NCBI RefSeq assembly: GCF_024648825.1
Contig: NZ_JANBBE010000007.1
Coordinates: forward strand, 310,001 to 374,000
Origin: Lentzea californiensis
GTDB lineage: Bacteria > Actinomycetota > Actinomycetes > Mycobacteriales > Pseudonocardiaceae
Direction: 5' to 3'
DNA: 64,000 bases
In this document: positions 31,962-41,520 of the stretch, piece by piece
Layout: each line of letters begins with the position of its first letter
How positions within the stretch are numbered: the first letter of the stretch is position 1
Program-made: the position numbers and the translations under genes
Notes under the pieces: model-generated
Databases searched by the model: none
Seen by the model: only the letters and a program-made list of their open reading frames with translations
Told to the model about the DNA's origin: nothing

Positions 31962-32918
31962 ATGGGCAGGACCCGCTTGTACCGCAACGGCGAACTCGTG
32001 GACAGGGACTTCCCCGTCGCGGAGGTGGCCGGGCGTCTCGAAGATCACTCCGCCGTCGTGTGGTTCGACCTCTGCGCGCCGTCCGAAGACGAGATAGGTC
32101 TGCTGCGCGACGAACTGGGGTTGCACGCGCTCGCGATCGAGGACGCGTTCTCCGAGCGGCAGCGCCCGAAGGTCGACCGCTATCCCACTCACCTGTTCCT
32201 TTCCGTGTACGCGGTCCGGTACGACAAGCACGAGATCAAGGCGTGCGAAGTCGACGTGTTCGTGGCGCGGAATGCGCTCGTGACGGTGCGCGAGAGTGAG
32301 GACTACGTCCTGGAGGGCGTCGAGCGGCGGTGGGACAGCGCGCCGCAGCTGGCCTCGTCGGGCGTCGGGTTCCTGCTGCACGGGCTGCTCGACGACGTCG
32401 CGGACAGCCACTACGCCGCCGCACAGGCCCTCGACGACGACATCGAGGCCCTGGAAGACCACATCTACGAGGAGAAGCCGCACGTCGGACGCAGGGCGTT
32501 GCAGCTCAGGCGTGCCCTGGTGCAGCTCAGGCGTGTCGCGCTGCCGATGCGTGAGGTGCTCGGGTCGCTGTTGCACCGTGAGCACGACCTCGTGGACGAC
32601 GTGATGATGCCGTACTACCTGGACGTGAAGGACCACACGCTGTTCACGGCCGAGCTGACCGAGTCGATGCGGGAGCTGATCACGAACCTGCGCGAGGCCG
32701 AGGTCGCCGTGCAGGGAAACCGGCTCAACTCGATCATGAAGAAGGTCACCAGCTGGGCCGCGATCATCGCGGTGCCGACGGCGATCTCGGGTTACTACGG
32801 CATGAACGTCCCGTACCCCGGCTTCGAGCAGAAGTGGGGCGTCTGGGTCGCCACGCTGGGTATCTTCGGCCTCTCCTACTTCCTGTACCTGATGTTCAAG
32901 CGCCGCGATTGGTTGTGA
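31962..32918 (+). CDS. corA: CorA-family magnesium/divalent cation channel
   Basis: The 318-aa protein has a large cytoplasmic alpha/beta funnel and two C-terminal helices. The selectivity motif YGMNVPYPG follows the first helix (WAAIIAVPTAISGY), and the second helix is VATLGIFGLSYFLYLMF with a basic KRRDWL tail. It assembles as a membrane pentamer in known cases. ATG 31962 fits the family start; an upstream start at 31953 adds three residues. The next gene follows by 7 bases. Confidence 0.92.
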   Translation: MGRTRLYRNGELVDRDFPVAEVAGRLEDHSAVVWFDLCAPSEDEIGLLRDELGLHALAIEDAFSERQRPKVDRYPTHLFLSVYAVRYDKHEIKACEVDVFVARNALVTVRESEDYVLEGVERRWDSAPQLASSGVGFLLHGLLDDVADSHYAAAQALDDDIEALEDHIYEEKPHVGRRALQLRRALVQLRRVALPMREVLGSLLHREHDLVDDVMMPYYLDVKDHTLFTAELTESMRELITNLREAEVAVQGNRLNSIMKKVTSWAAIIAVPTAISGYYGMNVPYPGFEQKWGVWVATLGIFGLSYFLYLMFKRRDWL

Positions 32919-32925
32919 GCCACCT

Positions 32926-33693
32926 GTGAAGATCCACCTGACCCGCCGCGACGAGCTCGCGATCATCACGATCGACGCGCCGCCGCTCAACCTCTACTCC
33001 CTCGACCTCGACGCGGAGTTCCACGAGGCCCTGGACGAGCTGGGAGACGCGCGGGCGTTGCTGGTCAACGCCTCGGGCCGGGTCGTGTCGGGCGGCGTGG
33101 ACGTGTCGCTGTTCGCCGCGCAGGAGTACCGCGAGGAGGCGCAGCAACTGTTCGACCGCATGCTGCTGCTGCCTCAGCGCCTCGCCGCATTGCCGATCCC
33201 GACCGTCTTCGCCGCGCACGCGCTGTGCCTGACCTGGGCTTTCGAGCTGGCGGTGGCGTGCGACCTGATCCTGGCCGCGTCGTCGGCGCGTTTCGGGCTG
33301 GTCGAGAAGGTCGTGGGCCTGACGCCGACGATGGGCGGCACGCAGCGGCTGGCGGCACGGGCGGGCGTGGGCCGCGCGAAGGAGTTCGTGATGACCGGTG
33401 ATCTTTACGACGCGGCGACGCTGGAACGCTGGAACGTCGTCAACCGGGTGTTTCCGGACGAGGGTTTCGCGCTCGCGGCGGAACAGTTCGCCCTGTCGCT
33501 CGCGGCCGGTCCGACGCAGGCGCACTTCGCGACCAAACAGGTGCTCGCGCATTTCGAGAACGGTGGCGTCCCGGAGGCCGACGCTCACGTCACGACGATC
33601 GCGTCGGCGTTGTTCGAGACCGAGGACCTGCCACGCGCTGTGCACAGCTTCCTCACGGACGGTCCGGGCCGCGCGTCTTTCCTCGGTCGCTGA
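32926..33693 (+). CDS. Enoyl-CoA hydratase/isomerase family protein
   Basis: The 255-aa crotonase-fold protein has the oxyanion-hole segment SGGVDVSLF near residue 64 and the signature ACDLILAASSARFGLVEKVVGL ending in TPTMGGTQRLA near residue 135. ALCLTWAFELA replaces the more usual AGGGFEL, so substrate or activity may differ from true hydratases. The GTG start lies 7 bases after corA. Confidence 0.88.
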   Translation: MKIHLTRRDELAIITIDAPPLNLYSLDLDAEFHEALDELGDARALLVNASGRVVSGGVDVSLFAAQEYREEAQQLFDRMLLLPQRLAALPIPTVFAAHALCLTWAFELAVACDLILAASSARFGLVEKVVGLTPTMGGTQRLAARAGVGRAKEFVMTGDLYDAATLERWNVVNRVFPDEGFALAAEQFALSLAAGPTQAHFATKQVLAHFENGGVPEADAHVTTIASALFETEDLPRAVHSFLTDGPGRASFLGR

Positions 33694-33964
33694 TCTCACA
33701 CATCAAAAATTCATATGGCTCGGTGATAAAACCGTGATCTACCTGCTCAAGCGGAGCGAACATTCCCTTCCAGGCGGAAGATGATGTTGCGCCACAAGGA
33801 GATCCGCTTGACTCCACCCGTCGTCCCGTGCAGTGTGCTGACCGTTCAACGGCCCCGTACGAAACTCCGTCGCGCGAGTTCTGTACACATTCCGCAACGG
33901 CCGACGACACAATTAGCGAGTTCACGGTCCCCCGTCGTGAACACGCGTGGAGGTAGAACCAGCC
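33694..33964. promoter_or_regulatory. Intergenic region upstream of beta-helix lipoprotein
   Basis: This 271-base gap starts with an unusually AT-rich stretch (about 33700-33740) containing CGGTGATAAAACCG, a small inverted repeat (CGGT...ACCG). The promoter of the lipoprotein gene is expected here. The GGAGGT ribosome site is at 33949-33954. No ORF is convincing. Confidence 0.35.
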
Positions 33965-35065
33965 GTGAGACTGAGATTGGCCGTACTGCTGACCGGTGGT
34001 GTCATCGTGCTGGCCGCCTGCTCCCCGACCAAGGCGGCCCAACCGACACCCGTGGCGGACAGCAGCACCAGCGCCACCTCGAGCAGCGCCCCCAGCAGTT
34101 CCTCCGCCGCCCCTAGCAGCTCGGCGGCACCCAGCTCGACCACGAAGTCCGCCACCAACGGCCCGGTGAAGCCCCCGGCCAACAACCCCGCCCCCTCCGG
34201 CTCCCCCGGCTGGAAGCTCACCCAGGGCAACACCGGTCTCGCCGCGCACGGCCTGAACTGCGACTCCCTGCCGCTCTACACCGGACCCGGCGCCCCCGCC
34301 GCCGGCACCGTGATCTCCGGCAAGCGCATCGAGCAGGCCCTGACGCTGTTCGCGGGCAACATCACCGTCGAGAAGTCCTGCATCCGCCCGAAGAACCTCG
34401 GTGAGACGGCTCCGCTGATCACGACGAACGGGCCGTGCGGCAGCAACTCCTGCCAGGTGACGGGCGCCCCCGTCACCATCCGCGACTCGAACATCGACGG
34501 CTCGGCCCTCCCGGCCAAGACCATCGCGGGCTCCTGCGCGTTCCTCGGCGTCGGCACCCTGCAGCGCAACTACATCAGCGGCATGGGCTCCGGCATCTGC
34601 TTCTTCAACACCGGCAGCTCGCTGAGCGCCCTCGCCGAGGGCAACTACGTCCGCGGCCTGCGCTCGGACGGCGAGTCGCACAACGACGGCGCCACCGTCC
34701 GCGACTTCCCGCTCGACAAGAACGCGGGCCGCACCCTGACGTTCCGCAACAACCGCATCGACTGCTCCACCGGCAACGACACCGGCGCCCTGTTCATCCA
34801 GACCTACGGCGGTGACATCGACAACGTCACCGTCGAGGGCAACCTGCTGGAGGGCGGCGGTTACCAGCTCGGCCTGGAGTCGGGCTTCGACAACGTCTAC
34901 GGCCGCAACATGAAGTCCATCAACAACCGCTTCACCGGCACCGGGTGGGGCGCGGCGTACGTGAGCCAGAAGGGCGCCTCCCACAAGTGGGCGGTGTGGC
35001 AGGACAACTTCCTGCATGACGCCGCCGCGCCGGACGCCAAGGGCAAGCCCGCGCCCACCCCGTAG
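33965..35065 (+). CDS. Lipoprotein with right-handed beta-helix domain
   Basis: The protein is 366 aa. The leader ends in the lipobox VLAAC (Cys near residue 19), followed by a Ser/Ala/Thr/Pro-rich linker of about 55 residues that would span the cell wall. The remainder is a parallel beta-helix with repeated short turns (TVEKSCIRPKNL, TIRDSNIDG, GTLQRNYISG, FRNNRIDCS, TVEGNLLEGGG), as in pectate lyase-like and polysaccharide-binding proteins. No catalytic set was identified. It is surface anchored. Confidence 0.82.
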   Translation: MRLRLAVLLTGGVIVLAACSPTKAAQPTPVADSSTSATSSSAPSSSSAAPSSSAAPSSTTKSATNGPVKPPANNPAPSGSPGWKLTQGNTGLAAHGLNCDSLPLYTGPGAPAAGTVISGKRIEQALTLFAGNITVEKSCIRPKNLGETAPLITTNGPCGSNSCQVTGAPVTIRDSNIDGSALPAKTIAGSCAFLGVGTLQRNYISGMGSGICFFNTGSSLSALAEGNYVRGLRSDGESHNDGATVRDFPLDKNAGRTLTFRNNRIDCSTGNDTGALFIQTYGGDIDNVTVEGNLLEGGGYQLGLESGFDNVYGRNMKSINNRFTGTGWGAAYVSQKGASHKWAVWQDNFLHDAAAPDAKGKPAPTP

Positions 35066-35087
35066 TCCCGTGACCGCCTTCGCCGCC

Positions 35088-35123
35088 GAGCCCCCGCCGG
35101 CGGCGCGGGCGGGGCGCGGGCTC
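35088..35123. terminator. GC-rich imperfect hairpin between convergent genes
   Basis: GAGCCCCCGCC (35088-35098) pairs with GGCGG (35108-35112) and GGGCTC (35118-35123) with a five-base bulge. It lies between the lipoprotein gene and the small membrane protein gene and could end both transcripts. Confidence 0.45.
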
Positions 35124-35125
35124 AG

Positions 35126-35434
35126 TCAGGCGGAACGGCGCTCGGCCTCGGCGAGGCGCTCCTCGAGGGCCCGGATGCGGTCGTAGAGATCGACCAGGGT
35201 CACGCCGTCGGCCACCACGCCGGGGCGCTGCCAGTGCCTTCGCACGAAGTCCTCCCGGCTCTCGTGCGGCGACTGCTGGAACCCGGAAAAAGGGCCGCCG
35301 CCGGGTGCCGCGTCCGACGTGCGTGTGCCCAGCGCGCCGAACAAGGCCTTCTGCAGCTTCATCACGGCGATCCCACCGAGCACGATCACCACGAGAGCGG
35401 TGACGGGTATCAGCAAAGCCCAAGCGTCCGACAT
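35126..35434 (-). CDS. Small membrane protein with C-terminal coiled coil
   Basis: The protein is 102 aa with one N-terminal helix (ALLIPVTALVVIVLGGIAV), a Gly/Pro-rich linker and a C-terminal coiled coil (VDLYDRIRALEERLAEAERR). No family was recognised. It resembles phage-shock or cell-envelope accessory proteins only in layout. Confidence 0.65.
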   Translation of the reverse strand: MSDAWALLIPVTALVVIVLGGIAVMKLQKALFGALGTRTSDAAPGGGPFSGFQQSPHESREDFVRRHWQRPGVVADGVTLVDLYDRIRALEERLAEAERRSA

Positions 35435-35490
35435 GAGAACCCCCTGATCCTGGGACAGCGGAGATCGACTCTACCGGCCACGGCACCCGC

Positions 35491-35952
35491 TCAGCCGTTG
35501 TCGCGGAACTTCAGCCACCGGCCGCTCAGCGAGTCCCAGATCTCCTGGTAGCGCTCGAACATCTCCCGCACGCGCTCCGGATCCACCTCGTCGGCAGGAG
35601 TGGACGCCACGTAGTACGAGAGGTCGTCCTCCAGCCGGTGGAACTTGTAGCTGGCCTCCTCCATCAGCACCCACAACGAGCGCCACGCGAAGAACGGCTC
35701 CAAAGCGGACACCACGGTCACCACCGCCACCAGCGCGAACGCCGTGCCCGTCCAGGGGTCGAGGTTCTGCAGTCCGAGGATGATCGTCGACACCGCCGAA
35801 AGCACCAAAGTGGTCAGTCGGACAGTTACGGACTTCCACCTGAACCGCTGCTTGCGCGCGCGGGCGTACGCGTGCCCGCGTTCGATCTGCCCGCGCAGGT
35901 GTTGTGCGAGTTCGTGCGGCTTCAGGCCAGACGGCAAGTCGGTCACCGGCAA
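35491..35952 (-). CDS. SLATT/DUF4231-like two-helix membrane protein
   Basis: The protein is 153 aa: a basic N-terminal helix (HAYARARKQRFRWKS), two membrane helices (LTTLVLSAVSTIILGLQNL and AFALVAVVTVVSALEPFFAW) and a C-terminal amphipathic stretch (EEASYKFHRLEDDLSYYV). This order fits the SLATT/DUF4231 group, predicted pore-forming effectors in nucleotide-signalled defence systems. No cyclase or SLOG gene is adjacent, so a defence role is not supported here. ATG 35952 lies 28 bases from the divergent deacetylase. Confidence 0.6.
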   Translation of the reverse strand: MPVTDLPSGLKPHELAQHLRGQIERGHAYARARKQRFRWKSVTVRLTTLVLSAVSTIILGLQNLDPWTGTAFALVAVVTVVSALEPFFAWRSLWVLMEEASYKFHRLEDDLSYYVASTPADEVDPERVREMFERYQEIWDSLSGRWLKFRDNG

Positions 35953-35980
35953 GACAATAGTTTCGAGGTAACTTCCCCGC

Positions 35981-36709
35981 GTGCAGTTCGATGGACCGAG
36001 AACCTTGATGGCCGTCCACGCTCACCCCGACGACGAGTCGCGGTCGACCGGAGGAATCCTGGCCCACTACGCCCGCCAGGGCGTGCGGATCGTCCTCGTC
36101 ACGTGTACGGGCGGCGAGCTGGGCGACATGCCCGGCGGCGTCAAGCCCGGCGAGCTCAACCACCACCCGCAGGCGGTGGCGGCACGGCGCAGGTCGCAGC
36201 TCAACGCGGCGTGCGACGTGCTCGGCATCACAGACCTGGAACTGTTGGGATATCACGACTCCGGCGAGACGGGTCAGGTTCCGCCCGGTGCCTTCTGCTC
36301 GATCCCCGTCGAGACCGCGGCGGGACGGGTGGCCGCGCTGATCGAGCACTTCCGGCCTCAGGTCGTCGTCACGCACGACCACCACAACCCGCACCAGCAC
36401 CGCGATCACGTCCACGCGGCACGCGTCGCGCAGCACGCGGTCAAGGAGACCGGCATTCCGGCGAAGCTGTACCTGGAAGCGCACGACAGCCTCGCCACGA
36501 CCACGATCGACACGTCAGCGGTGGCCGACGTGAAGCGCAAGGCGTTGCACTGCTACGAAAGCCAGTCGCTGATCGGGAAGCTGACGGCACAGCAGCGGTT
36601 CGCGGCCGAGTCCTACATCCGCGCCATCGACACCACGAACGCGCCGTTGCCGGAGACCGACCTCTTCGCCGGCATCACGCACCACGGGCCGGATCTGCCT
36701 CGGTGGTGA
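35981..36709 (+). CDS. PIG-L family LmbE-like deacetylase
   Basis: The 242-aa zinc-dependent deacetylase is related to MshB (mycothiol synthesis) and Mca (mycothiol conjugate amidase). The metal motif is AVHAHPDDES near residue 11, and the third ligand region is VVTHDHHNPHQHRDHVHA near residue 130. The length is below MshB and Mca (about 290), so the substrate may be another GlcNAc-type compound. The start is GTG 35981. It is bounded downstream by a strong terminator. Confidence 0.88.
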   Translation: MQFDGPRTLMAVHAHPDDESRSTGGILAHYARQGVRIVLVTCTGGELGDMPGGVKPGELNHHPQAVAARRRSQLNAACDVLGITDLELLGYHDSGETGQVPPGAFCSIPVETAAGRVAALIEHFRPQVVVTHDHHNPHQHRDHVHAARVAQHAVKETGIPAKLYLEAHDSLATTTIDTSAVADVKRKALHCYESQSLIGKLTAQQRFAAESYIRAIDTTNAPLPETDLFAGITHHGPDLPRW

Positions 36710-36714
36710 GCAAA

Positions 36715-36744
36715 GGGGCGTTCGCCGTGAACGGCGAACGCCCC
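36715..36744. terminator. Bidirectional hairpin terminator
   Basis: A perfect 13-bp stem (36715-36727 with 36732-36744) with a TGAA loop separates the deacetylase gene from the convergent UDP-glucose dehydrogenase gene. Confidence 0.85.
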
Positions 36745-36763
36745 GAAGAGCGTCTCAAGTGGA

Positions 36764-38062
36764 CTATCGGCGGCCCAGCGACGTGCAGGTCAGGCCAGCC
36801 CGGCGGATGACGTCCGGGTCCAGGATGTTCCGGGTGTCGACGACCACGGGCTGCCGCACGGTCTCGGCCAGGCGCGCCCAGTCGAGCGAGCGGAACTCCG
36901 GCCACTCGGTCAGCACGACGAGCGCGTCGACGTCCTTGGCCGCCTGGTACGGATCGTCCACAACGGACACCGGGCCGAGGTCCGTGCCGCCGGTGAGCGC
37001 CGGGTCGTAGCCGACGAGCTCCGCGCCCGCCTGCTTCAGCAGCGCGGCCACGGCCAGGGCCGGGGAGTCGCGCAGGTCGTCGGTGCCGGCCTTGAACGTC
37101 AGGCCCAGCAGGCCGAGGCGCACGTGGGACAGCGAGCCGCCGCGCTTGCCGGTGACGGCCAGGCGGACTTTCTCGACCATCCGCTGGCGCTGGCGCTCGT
37201 TGGTGTCGATCGTGGCGCGCAGCAGGCGGAACTCGAAGTCGGCGGCGTCCGCGACCTGGAGCATCGCGTGCGTGTCCTTGGGCAGGCACGAGCCGCCCCA
37301 GCCGGGGCCGGGGTTCAGGAACGCCTGGCCGATGCGCTTGTCGTAGCCCATGCCCTCGGTGACGTCGGTGATGTTCGCGCCGAGGCGCTCGCACAGCTCC
37401 GCGACCGCGTTGACGTACGAGAGCTTCATGGCGAGGAAGCAGTTCGCCGCGTACTTGACCATCTCGGCCGAGGCCGCGTCGGTCAGGACCGTGGGCGCGC
37501 CGAGGCGTGCGTACAGGGCGGCGACGCGCTCGGCGGCGTCCTGCTGGTCGCAGCCGACGACGATGCGGTCCGGGTTCAGGAAGTCGTGCACGGCTGAGCC
37601 CTCGCGCAGGAACTCGGGGTTCGAGACGACGGCGACGTCGTCACGGCGCAGCAGTTCGGCGGTGCGGATCGACGTGCCGACCGGCACGGTCGACTTGTTG
37701 ACGATCACGGTGCCGGACGGCAGCAGGTCACGCGTCTCGTCCACAACGGACTCGACGGCCGCGAGGTCCGCGATGCCGCCGACGCCCATGGGCGTGGGCA
37801 CGCAGAGGAACACGACCTCGGCGTCGGCCACCGCGGCCGACGCGCCGAGCACGAACGAGAGGCGACCTGAGGCCAGACCCTCGGCCACCAGTTCGGCCAG
37901 ACGCGGTTCGAGGATGTCGACCTCACCGCGCGAAAGGCGCTCGACCTTGCCCGCATCGACGTCCGCGCACACCACGCGGTGGCCCAGCGAGGCGAGACAG
38001 GCACCGGTGGTCAGACCGACGTAGCCGGTGCCGACGACAGCGATCCTTCTGACGAACATCAT
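36764..38062 (-). CDS. UDP-glucose/GDP-mannose 6-dehydrogenase
   Basis: The 432-aa enzyme performs two NAD-dependent oxidations turning UDP-glucose (or a similar nucleotide sugar) into the uronic acid used in surface polysaccharides. The NAD-binding motif is VVGTGYVGLTTGACLAS at residue 9, the catalytic Cys lies in GWGGSCLPKD near residue 260, and GLTFKAGTDDLRDSPA is the C-terminal UDP-domain signature. ATG 38062 overlaps the stop of the upstream glycosyltransferase (ATGA), so both are one operon. Confidence 0.92.
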   Translation of the reverse strand: MMFVRRIAVVGTGYVGLTTGACLASLGHRVVCADVDAGKVERLSRGEVDILEPRLAELVAEGLASGRLSFVLGASAAVADAEVVFLCVPTPMGVGGIADLAAVESVVDETRDLLPSGTVIVNKSTVPVGTSIRTAELLRRDDVAVVSNPEFLREGSAVHDFLNPDRIVVGCDQQDAAERVAALYARLGAPTVLTDAASAEMVKYAANCFLAMKLSYVNAVAELCERLGANITDVTEGMGYDKRIGQAFLNPGPGWGGSCLPKDTHAMLQVADAADFEFRLLRATIDTNERQRQRMVEKVRLAVTGKRGGSLSHVRLGLLGLTFKAGTDDLRDSPALAVAALLKQAGAELVGYDPALTGGTDLGPVSVVDDPYQAAKDVDALVVLTEWPEFRSLDWARLAETVRQPVVVDTRNILDPDVIRRAGLTCTSLGRR

Positions 38063-39390
38063 TCTCCCGTTCGGTTCACGGCGAACGCGCGGAGCGCGGC
38101 GTCGTCGCTCACGTCGATCAACTTGTTGCCCCACTGGTCGGTGCCCGCGCCGAGCTCGGGCCTGCCGTCGGGGAACGGGCCGCGCGAGGCGAAACCGGTG
38201 AGCCCGTCGAACACCGCCACGTAGTTCTCGGCCTGCGGACGCCAGTCCAGCTCCGCCTCGCAGCGGCGCCGGCCCTCGAAGCCGAGGCGCGCACGGCGTT
38301 CGGCGTCGTCGAGCAGGTCGAGCAGCGACGTCGTGAACGCCTCGACGTCACCCGGCTCGACGAACACGGCGCACTCGCCGGCGGACACCACGGTCTCCTG
38401 CAACCGGTACGTGACGACCGGCAGCGCGTAGGCCATGTACTCCATGGTCTTGTTCATAGTGGACACGTCGTTCAAAGGCGACAACGGATCCGGGCCCAGT
38501 CCGACCGACGAGGTCGACAGGTAGCGGCTGATCTGTTCGGGCCCGACACGTCCCGTGAACTCGACGTACGGATCGAGCTTCCAGGCCGTGGCCTGCTTCT
38601 TCAGGTCTTCGAGGCAGTCTCCGAAGCCCAGCAGCGCGAACCTGACGTCGGTGCGGCCGTGGTCGAAGACAACTCTCCGTGCGACTTCGAGGACCCCGTC
38701 GACGCCGTCCTGCGGTCCCATGATTCCGAGATACGCCACCAGATGTTTGCCGCCGCGTCGGAGCTCGTCCACGCCCTCGACAGGCCGCATCACGGTGGTG
38801 TCCGGGCCGGAGCGCACGACAGTGGTGTGCTCGGGCGGCACGTCGCCGCGCGTCCAAGCGATCTTCTGGTACGAGGTGTTGGTCGACGTCACCCGGTCGG
38901 CCGTGCGGAACGTGCGGCGCTCCAGCCACTTCAGGATCCGGTACTGCGCCTTGCCCGCGACACCCTCGGGCTCGCCGAAGCGCGACAGGAAGACCTCGGG
39001 GTTGAGGTCGTGGTGGTCGAAGACGAACTTCACGCCGCCGAGACGCCACAGCAGCGCCAGGGCCCAGTACGTGTCCGGCGGGTTGCACGCCTGCATGACG
39101 TCGAACCGCCTGCGGGCACGCACCTTGACGCTCAGCAACGCCGTGCGCACCCAGCAGTACAGGAACTCCCACGCATAGCCCAGCGCGCCCTCGGCCTGGG
39201 GCGGCGGAGCGTACTTGTAGATGTGCACTCCGTCGAGGAGTTGGTAAGCGGGATCACCCGGACCCTTGGGGCAGATCACCGAAACCTCGTACCCGGCGTT
39301 GGTCAGGGCACGGCATTCCAGCCACACCCGGCGGTCCAGCGGTACGGGGAGGTTCTGCACGATGATCAACACGTGAGGCGATGACGTCAC
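38059..39390 (-). CDS. Glycosyltransferase family 4
   Basis: The 443-aa GT-B enzyme has a Rossmann-like N-lobe (VLIIVQNLPVPLDRRVWLECRAL) and the C-lobe EX7E-like region (LGPDPLSPLNDVSTMNKTMEYMA). It transfers a sugar from a nucleotide donor during assembly of the polysaccharide repeat unit. The GTG at 39390 follows the first strand rule; a much longer start at 39486 would reach the divergent gene and was not chosen. Confidence 0.9.
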   Translation of the reverse strand: MTSSPHVLIIVQNLPVPLDRRVWLECRALTNAGYEVSVICPKGPGDPAYQLLDGVHIYKYAPPPQAEGALGYAWEFLYCWVRTALLSVKVRARRRFDVMQACNPPDTYWALALLWRLGGVKFVFDHHDLNPEVFLSRFGEPEGVAGKAQYRILKWLERRTFRTADRVTSTNTSYQKIAWTRGDVPPEHTTVVRSGPDTTVMRPVEGVDELRRGGKHLVAYLGIMGPQDGVDGVLEVARRVVFDHGRTDVRFALLGFGDCLEDLKKQATAWKLDPYVEFTGRVGPEQISRYLSTSSVGLGPDPLSPLNDVSTMNKTMEYMAYALPVVTYRLQETVVSAGECAVFVEPGDVEAFTTSLLDLLDDAERRARLGFEGRRRCEAELDWRPQAENYVAVFDGLTGFASRGPFPDGRPELGAGTDQWGNKLIDVSDDAALRAFAVNRTGE

Positions 39391-39486
39391 GCTCTGGTTC
39401 TCGTTTCCGAGGGCAAAACGGTTACACCTTCGCCGATTCTCGTAACGGAGGTTGCAAAGCACTCGATGTAGCGCGAAGAGACCCAA
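39391..39486. promoter_or_regulatory. Divergent promoter within the polysaccharide cluster
   Basis: This 96-base region is AT-richer than its neighbours and drives the two arms of the cluster in opposite directions. No operator was identified. Confidence 0.4.
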
Positions 39487-41517
39487 ATGCGAGGAGCGGT
39501 TGTGGAGCGGTCACCTGTCGCGGTGGTCATCGTCACTTACCAGAGCGAACAGGTCATCGCGGGATGCCTGGACTCGGTGCCGGACGACGTGAGGGTGATC
39601 GTCGTCGACAACGCCTCGACCGATGGCACTGTGGCGGCCGCCACTCGACCCGGCGTGGAAATTCTGCGCAGTCCGGTCAACGGCGGATACGCCGCCGGCG
39701 TGAATTTGGGCGTCAAAGCAGCCGAAGGTCACGACGTCCTGATCCTGAATGCCGACATCCGGTTGCACCCAGGAGCCGTGGAATCACTGCGCGCCGCCGG
39801 CAAGCCGATCGTCGTGCCTCGCCTGGTCGACGAGAGCGGCGCGCTCTCCTACTCGCTGCGCCGCAAGCCGACCGCCACCGGCGCCCTCGCGGAAGCCCTC
39901 ATCGGCGGCACCAGGGCCGGCCGGATCGGCCTGGGTGAGACCGTCACCGATGCCAAGGCCTACCAGGGTGCGCACGCCGCCCATTGGGCCACGGGTTGCG
40001 CGTGGCTGGTCAAGCGCGAGGTCATCGAGAAGCACGGCCTTTTGGACGAACGCTACTTCCTCTATTCGGAGGAGACCGAGTACATGATGCGGGCCGGCGG
40101 CGTCTGGTTCGAGCCGCGCGCGGTGGTCACGCACATCGGCGGCGAGGTTTCCACGAACGCGCGGCTGTGGTCGATGCTCACCTCGAACAAGGTCCGCCTG
40201 CACCGCGAACTGCACGGGCGTTTCGCCGCGTCCTCCATGTGGCTCGCCATGGTCGTGAACGAAGGGCTTCGCGCGCGTTCGCCGAAGCACCGCACCGCGT
40301 TGAAGGGGCTTTTCCGCATGCGCCGCTGGCCGGAGGAAGTGGCCTCCGAGGGCCCCAGCTACCTGTGCTTCTCCGCGCAGGACTGGTGGTACCACAACCG
40401 CGCCCACTCGGACTTCCAGCTGCTGCGCCGCGTCGCCAAGCACCGCAAGGTGTTGCTGGTCAACAGCATCGGCCTGCGGATGCCGTCGCCCGGCAAGAGC
40501 ACGCAGTTCCTGCGCCGGATCTTCCGCAAGGCCATGAGCGTCGCGAAGCTCGTGCGCCGTCCCATCGAGGACACGCCGAACTTCTACGTGATGACGCCCG
40601 CTCCCCTGCCGTTCTACGGCAAGCCGTGGCTGCGCAAGCTCAACTCGGTCCTGGTCCGCACCCAGGTGAGGGCGGTCTGCTTCTTCCTGCGGATGGGCAC
40701 GCCGGTCGTCGTCGCCACGATCCCCACCGCGTGGGACGTCGTGAAGCCCATGAAGACCAAGGGCCTGATCTTCAACCGCTCCGACCGGCACTCGGCGTTC
40801 CCCGAGGCCGACCAGGGCACGATCGCCGCGCTGGAGAACCAGCTGCTGTCCAATTCGGACACCGTGCTGTACGTGAGCCGCGCGCTCCAGGAAGAGGAGT
40901 CAGCGCTGACGGGAAACCGCGCGCACTTCCTCGACCACGGCGTGGACGTCGGCCACTTCACCCGCCGCACCGAACTTCCCGCGGACATCGCGGGCATCCC
41001 GGGCCCGCGCATCGGGTTCTTCGGCAGCCTCGACGACTACCTCGTGGACTTCGACCTGATCGAGAAGGTCGCGCAGGAGTTCCCCGAGGCGTCGGTCGTG
41101 CTGATCGGTGACGCGACCTGCTCGATGGAGCGCTACGAGAAGTACCCCAACGTGCACTGGCTCGACTTCCGGTCCTACGACCAGATCCCCGGCTACGGCT
41201 CCGGGTTCGACGTGGCGCTGATGCCGTGGCTGGACAACGACTGGATCAAGCACGCGAACCCGATCAAGATGAAGGAGTACCTGGCCCTGGGCCTGGCCGT
41301 CGTGTCGACGGACTTCCCCGAGGTCGGGCGCTACGGCGACGTCATCCGGATCGCCCACGGCGAGGCCGACTTCATCGACCAGATTCGGCTCACGCTCAAG
41401 GACGGCGGCCTGAAGACCCCGGCCGAACGCCGTGCGGCCGTGCTGGCCTCGTCGTGGGACTCCCGTGCCCGGGAACTCATGCAGATCGCCGAAAAGTCCT
41501 CTTCCGGGGAGCGCTAG
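39487..41517 (+). CDS. Fused two-domain glycosyltransferase (GT2 plus GT-B)
   Basis: The protein is 676 aa. Residues 10-240 form a GT2 domain: VVIVTYQSEQVIAGCLDS, the donor-site VDNASTDGT and LNADIR (DxD-like), and YFLYSEETEYMMRA. Residues from about 310 onward form a GT-B lobe pair: LVNSIGLRMPSP, ATIPTAWDVV, RIGFFGSLDDYLVDFDLIE, then the donor region PWLDNDWIKHANPIKMKEYLALGLAVVST. Two sequential transfers by one polypeptide are inferred. Its stop is 3 bases before asnB. Confidence 0.88.
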   Translation: MRGAVVERSPVAVVIVTYQSEQVIAGCLDSVPDDVRVIVVDNASTDGTVAAATRPGVEILRSPVNGGYAAGVNLGVKAAEGHDVLILNADIRLHPGAVESLRAAGKPIVVPRLVDESGALSYSLRRKPTATGALAEALIGGTRAGRIGLGETVTDAKAYQGAHAAHWATGCAWLVKREVIEKHGLLDERYFLYSEETEYMMRAGGVWFEPRAVVTHIGGEVSTNARLWSMLTSNKVRLHRELHGRFAASSMWLAMVVNEGLRARSPKHRTALKGLFRMRRWPEEVASEGPSYLCFSAQDWWYHNRAHSDFQLLRRVAKHRKVLLVNSIGLRMPSPGKSTQFLRRIFRKAMSVAKLVRRPIEDTPNFYVMTPAPLPFYGKPWLRKLNSVLVRTQVRAVCFFLRMGTPVVVATIPTAWDVVKPMKTKGLIFNRSDRHSAFPEADQGTIAALENQLLSNSDTVLYVSRALQEEESALTGNRAHFLDHGVDVGHFTRRTELPADIAGIPGPRIGFFGSLDDYLVDFDLIEKVAQEFPEASVVLIGDATCSMERYEKYPNVHWLDFRSYDQIPGYGSGFDVALMPWLDNDWIKHANPIKMKEYLALGLAVVSTDFPEVGRYGDVIRIAHGEADFIDQIRLTLKDGGLKTPAERRAAVLASSWDSRARELMQIAEKSSSGER

Positions 41518-41520
41518 GAC

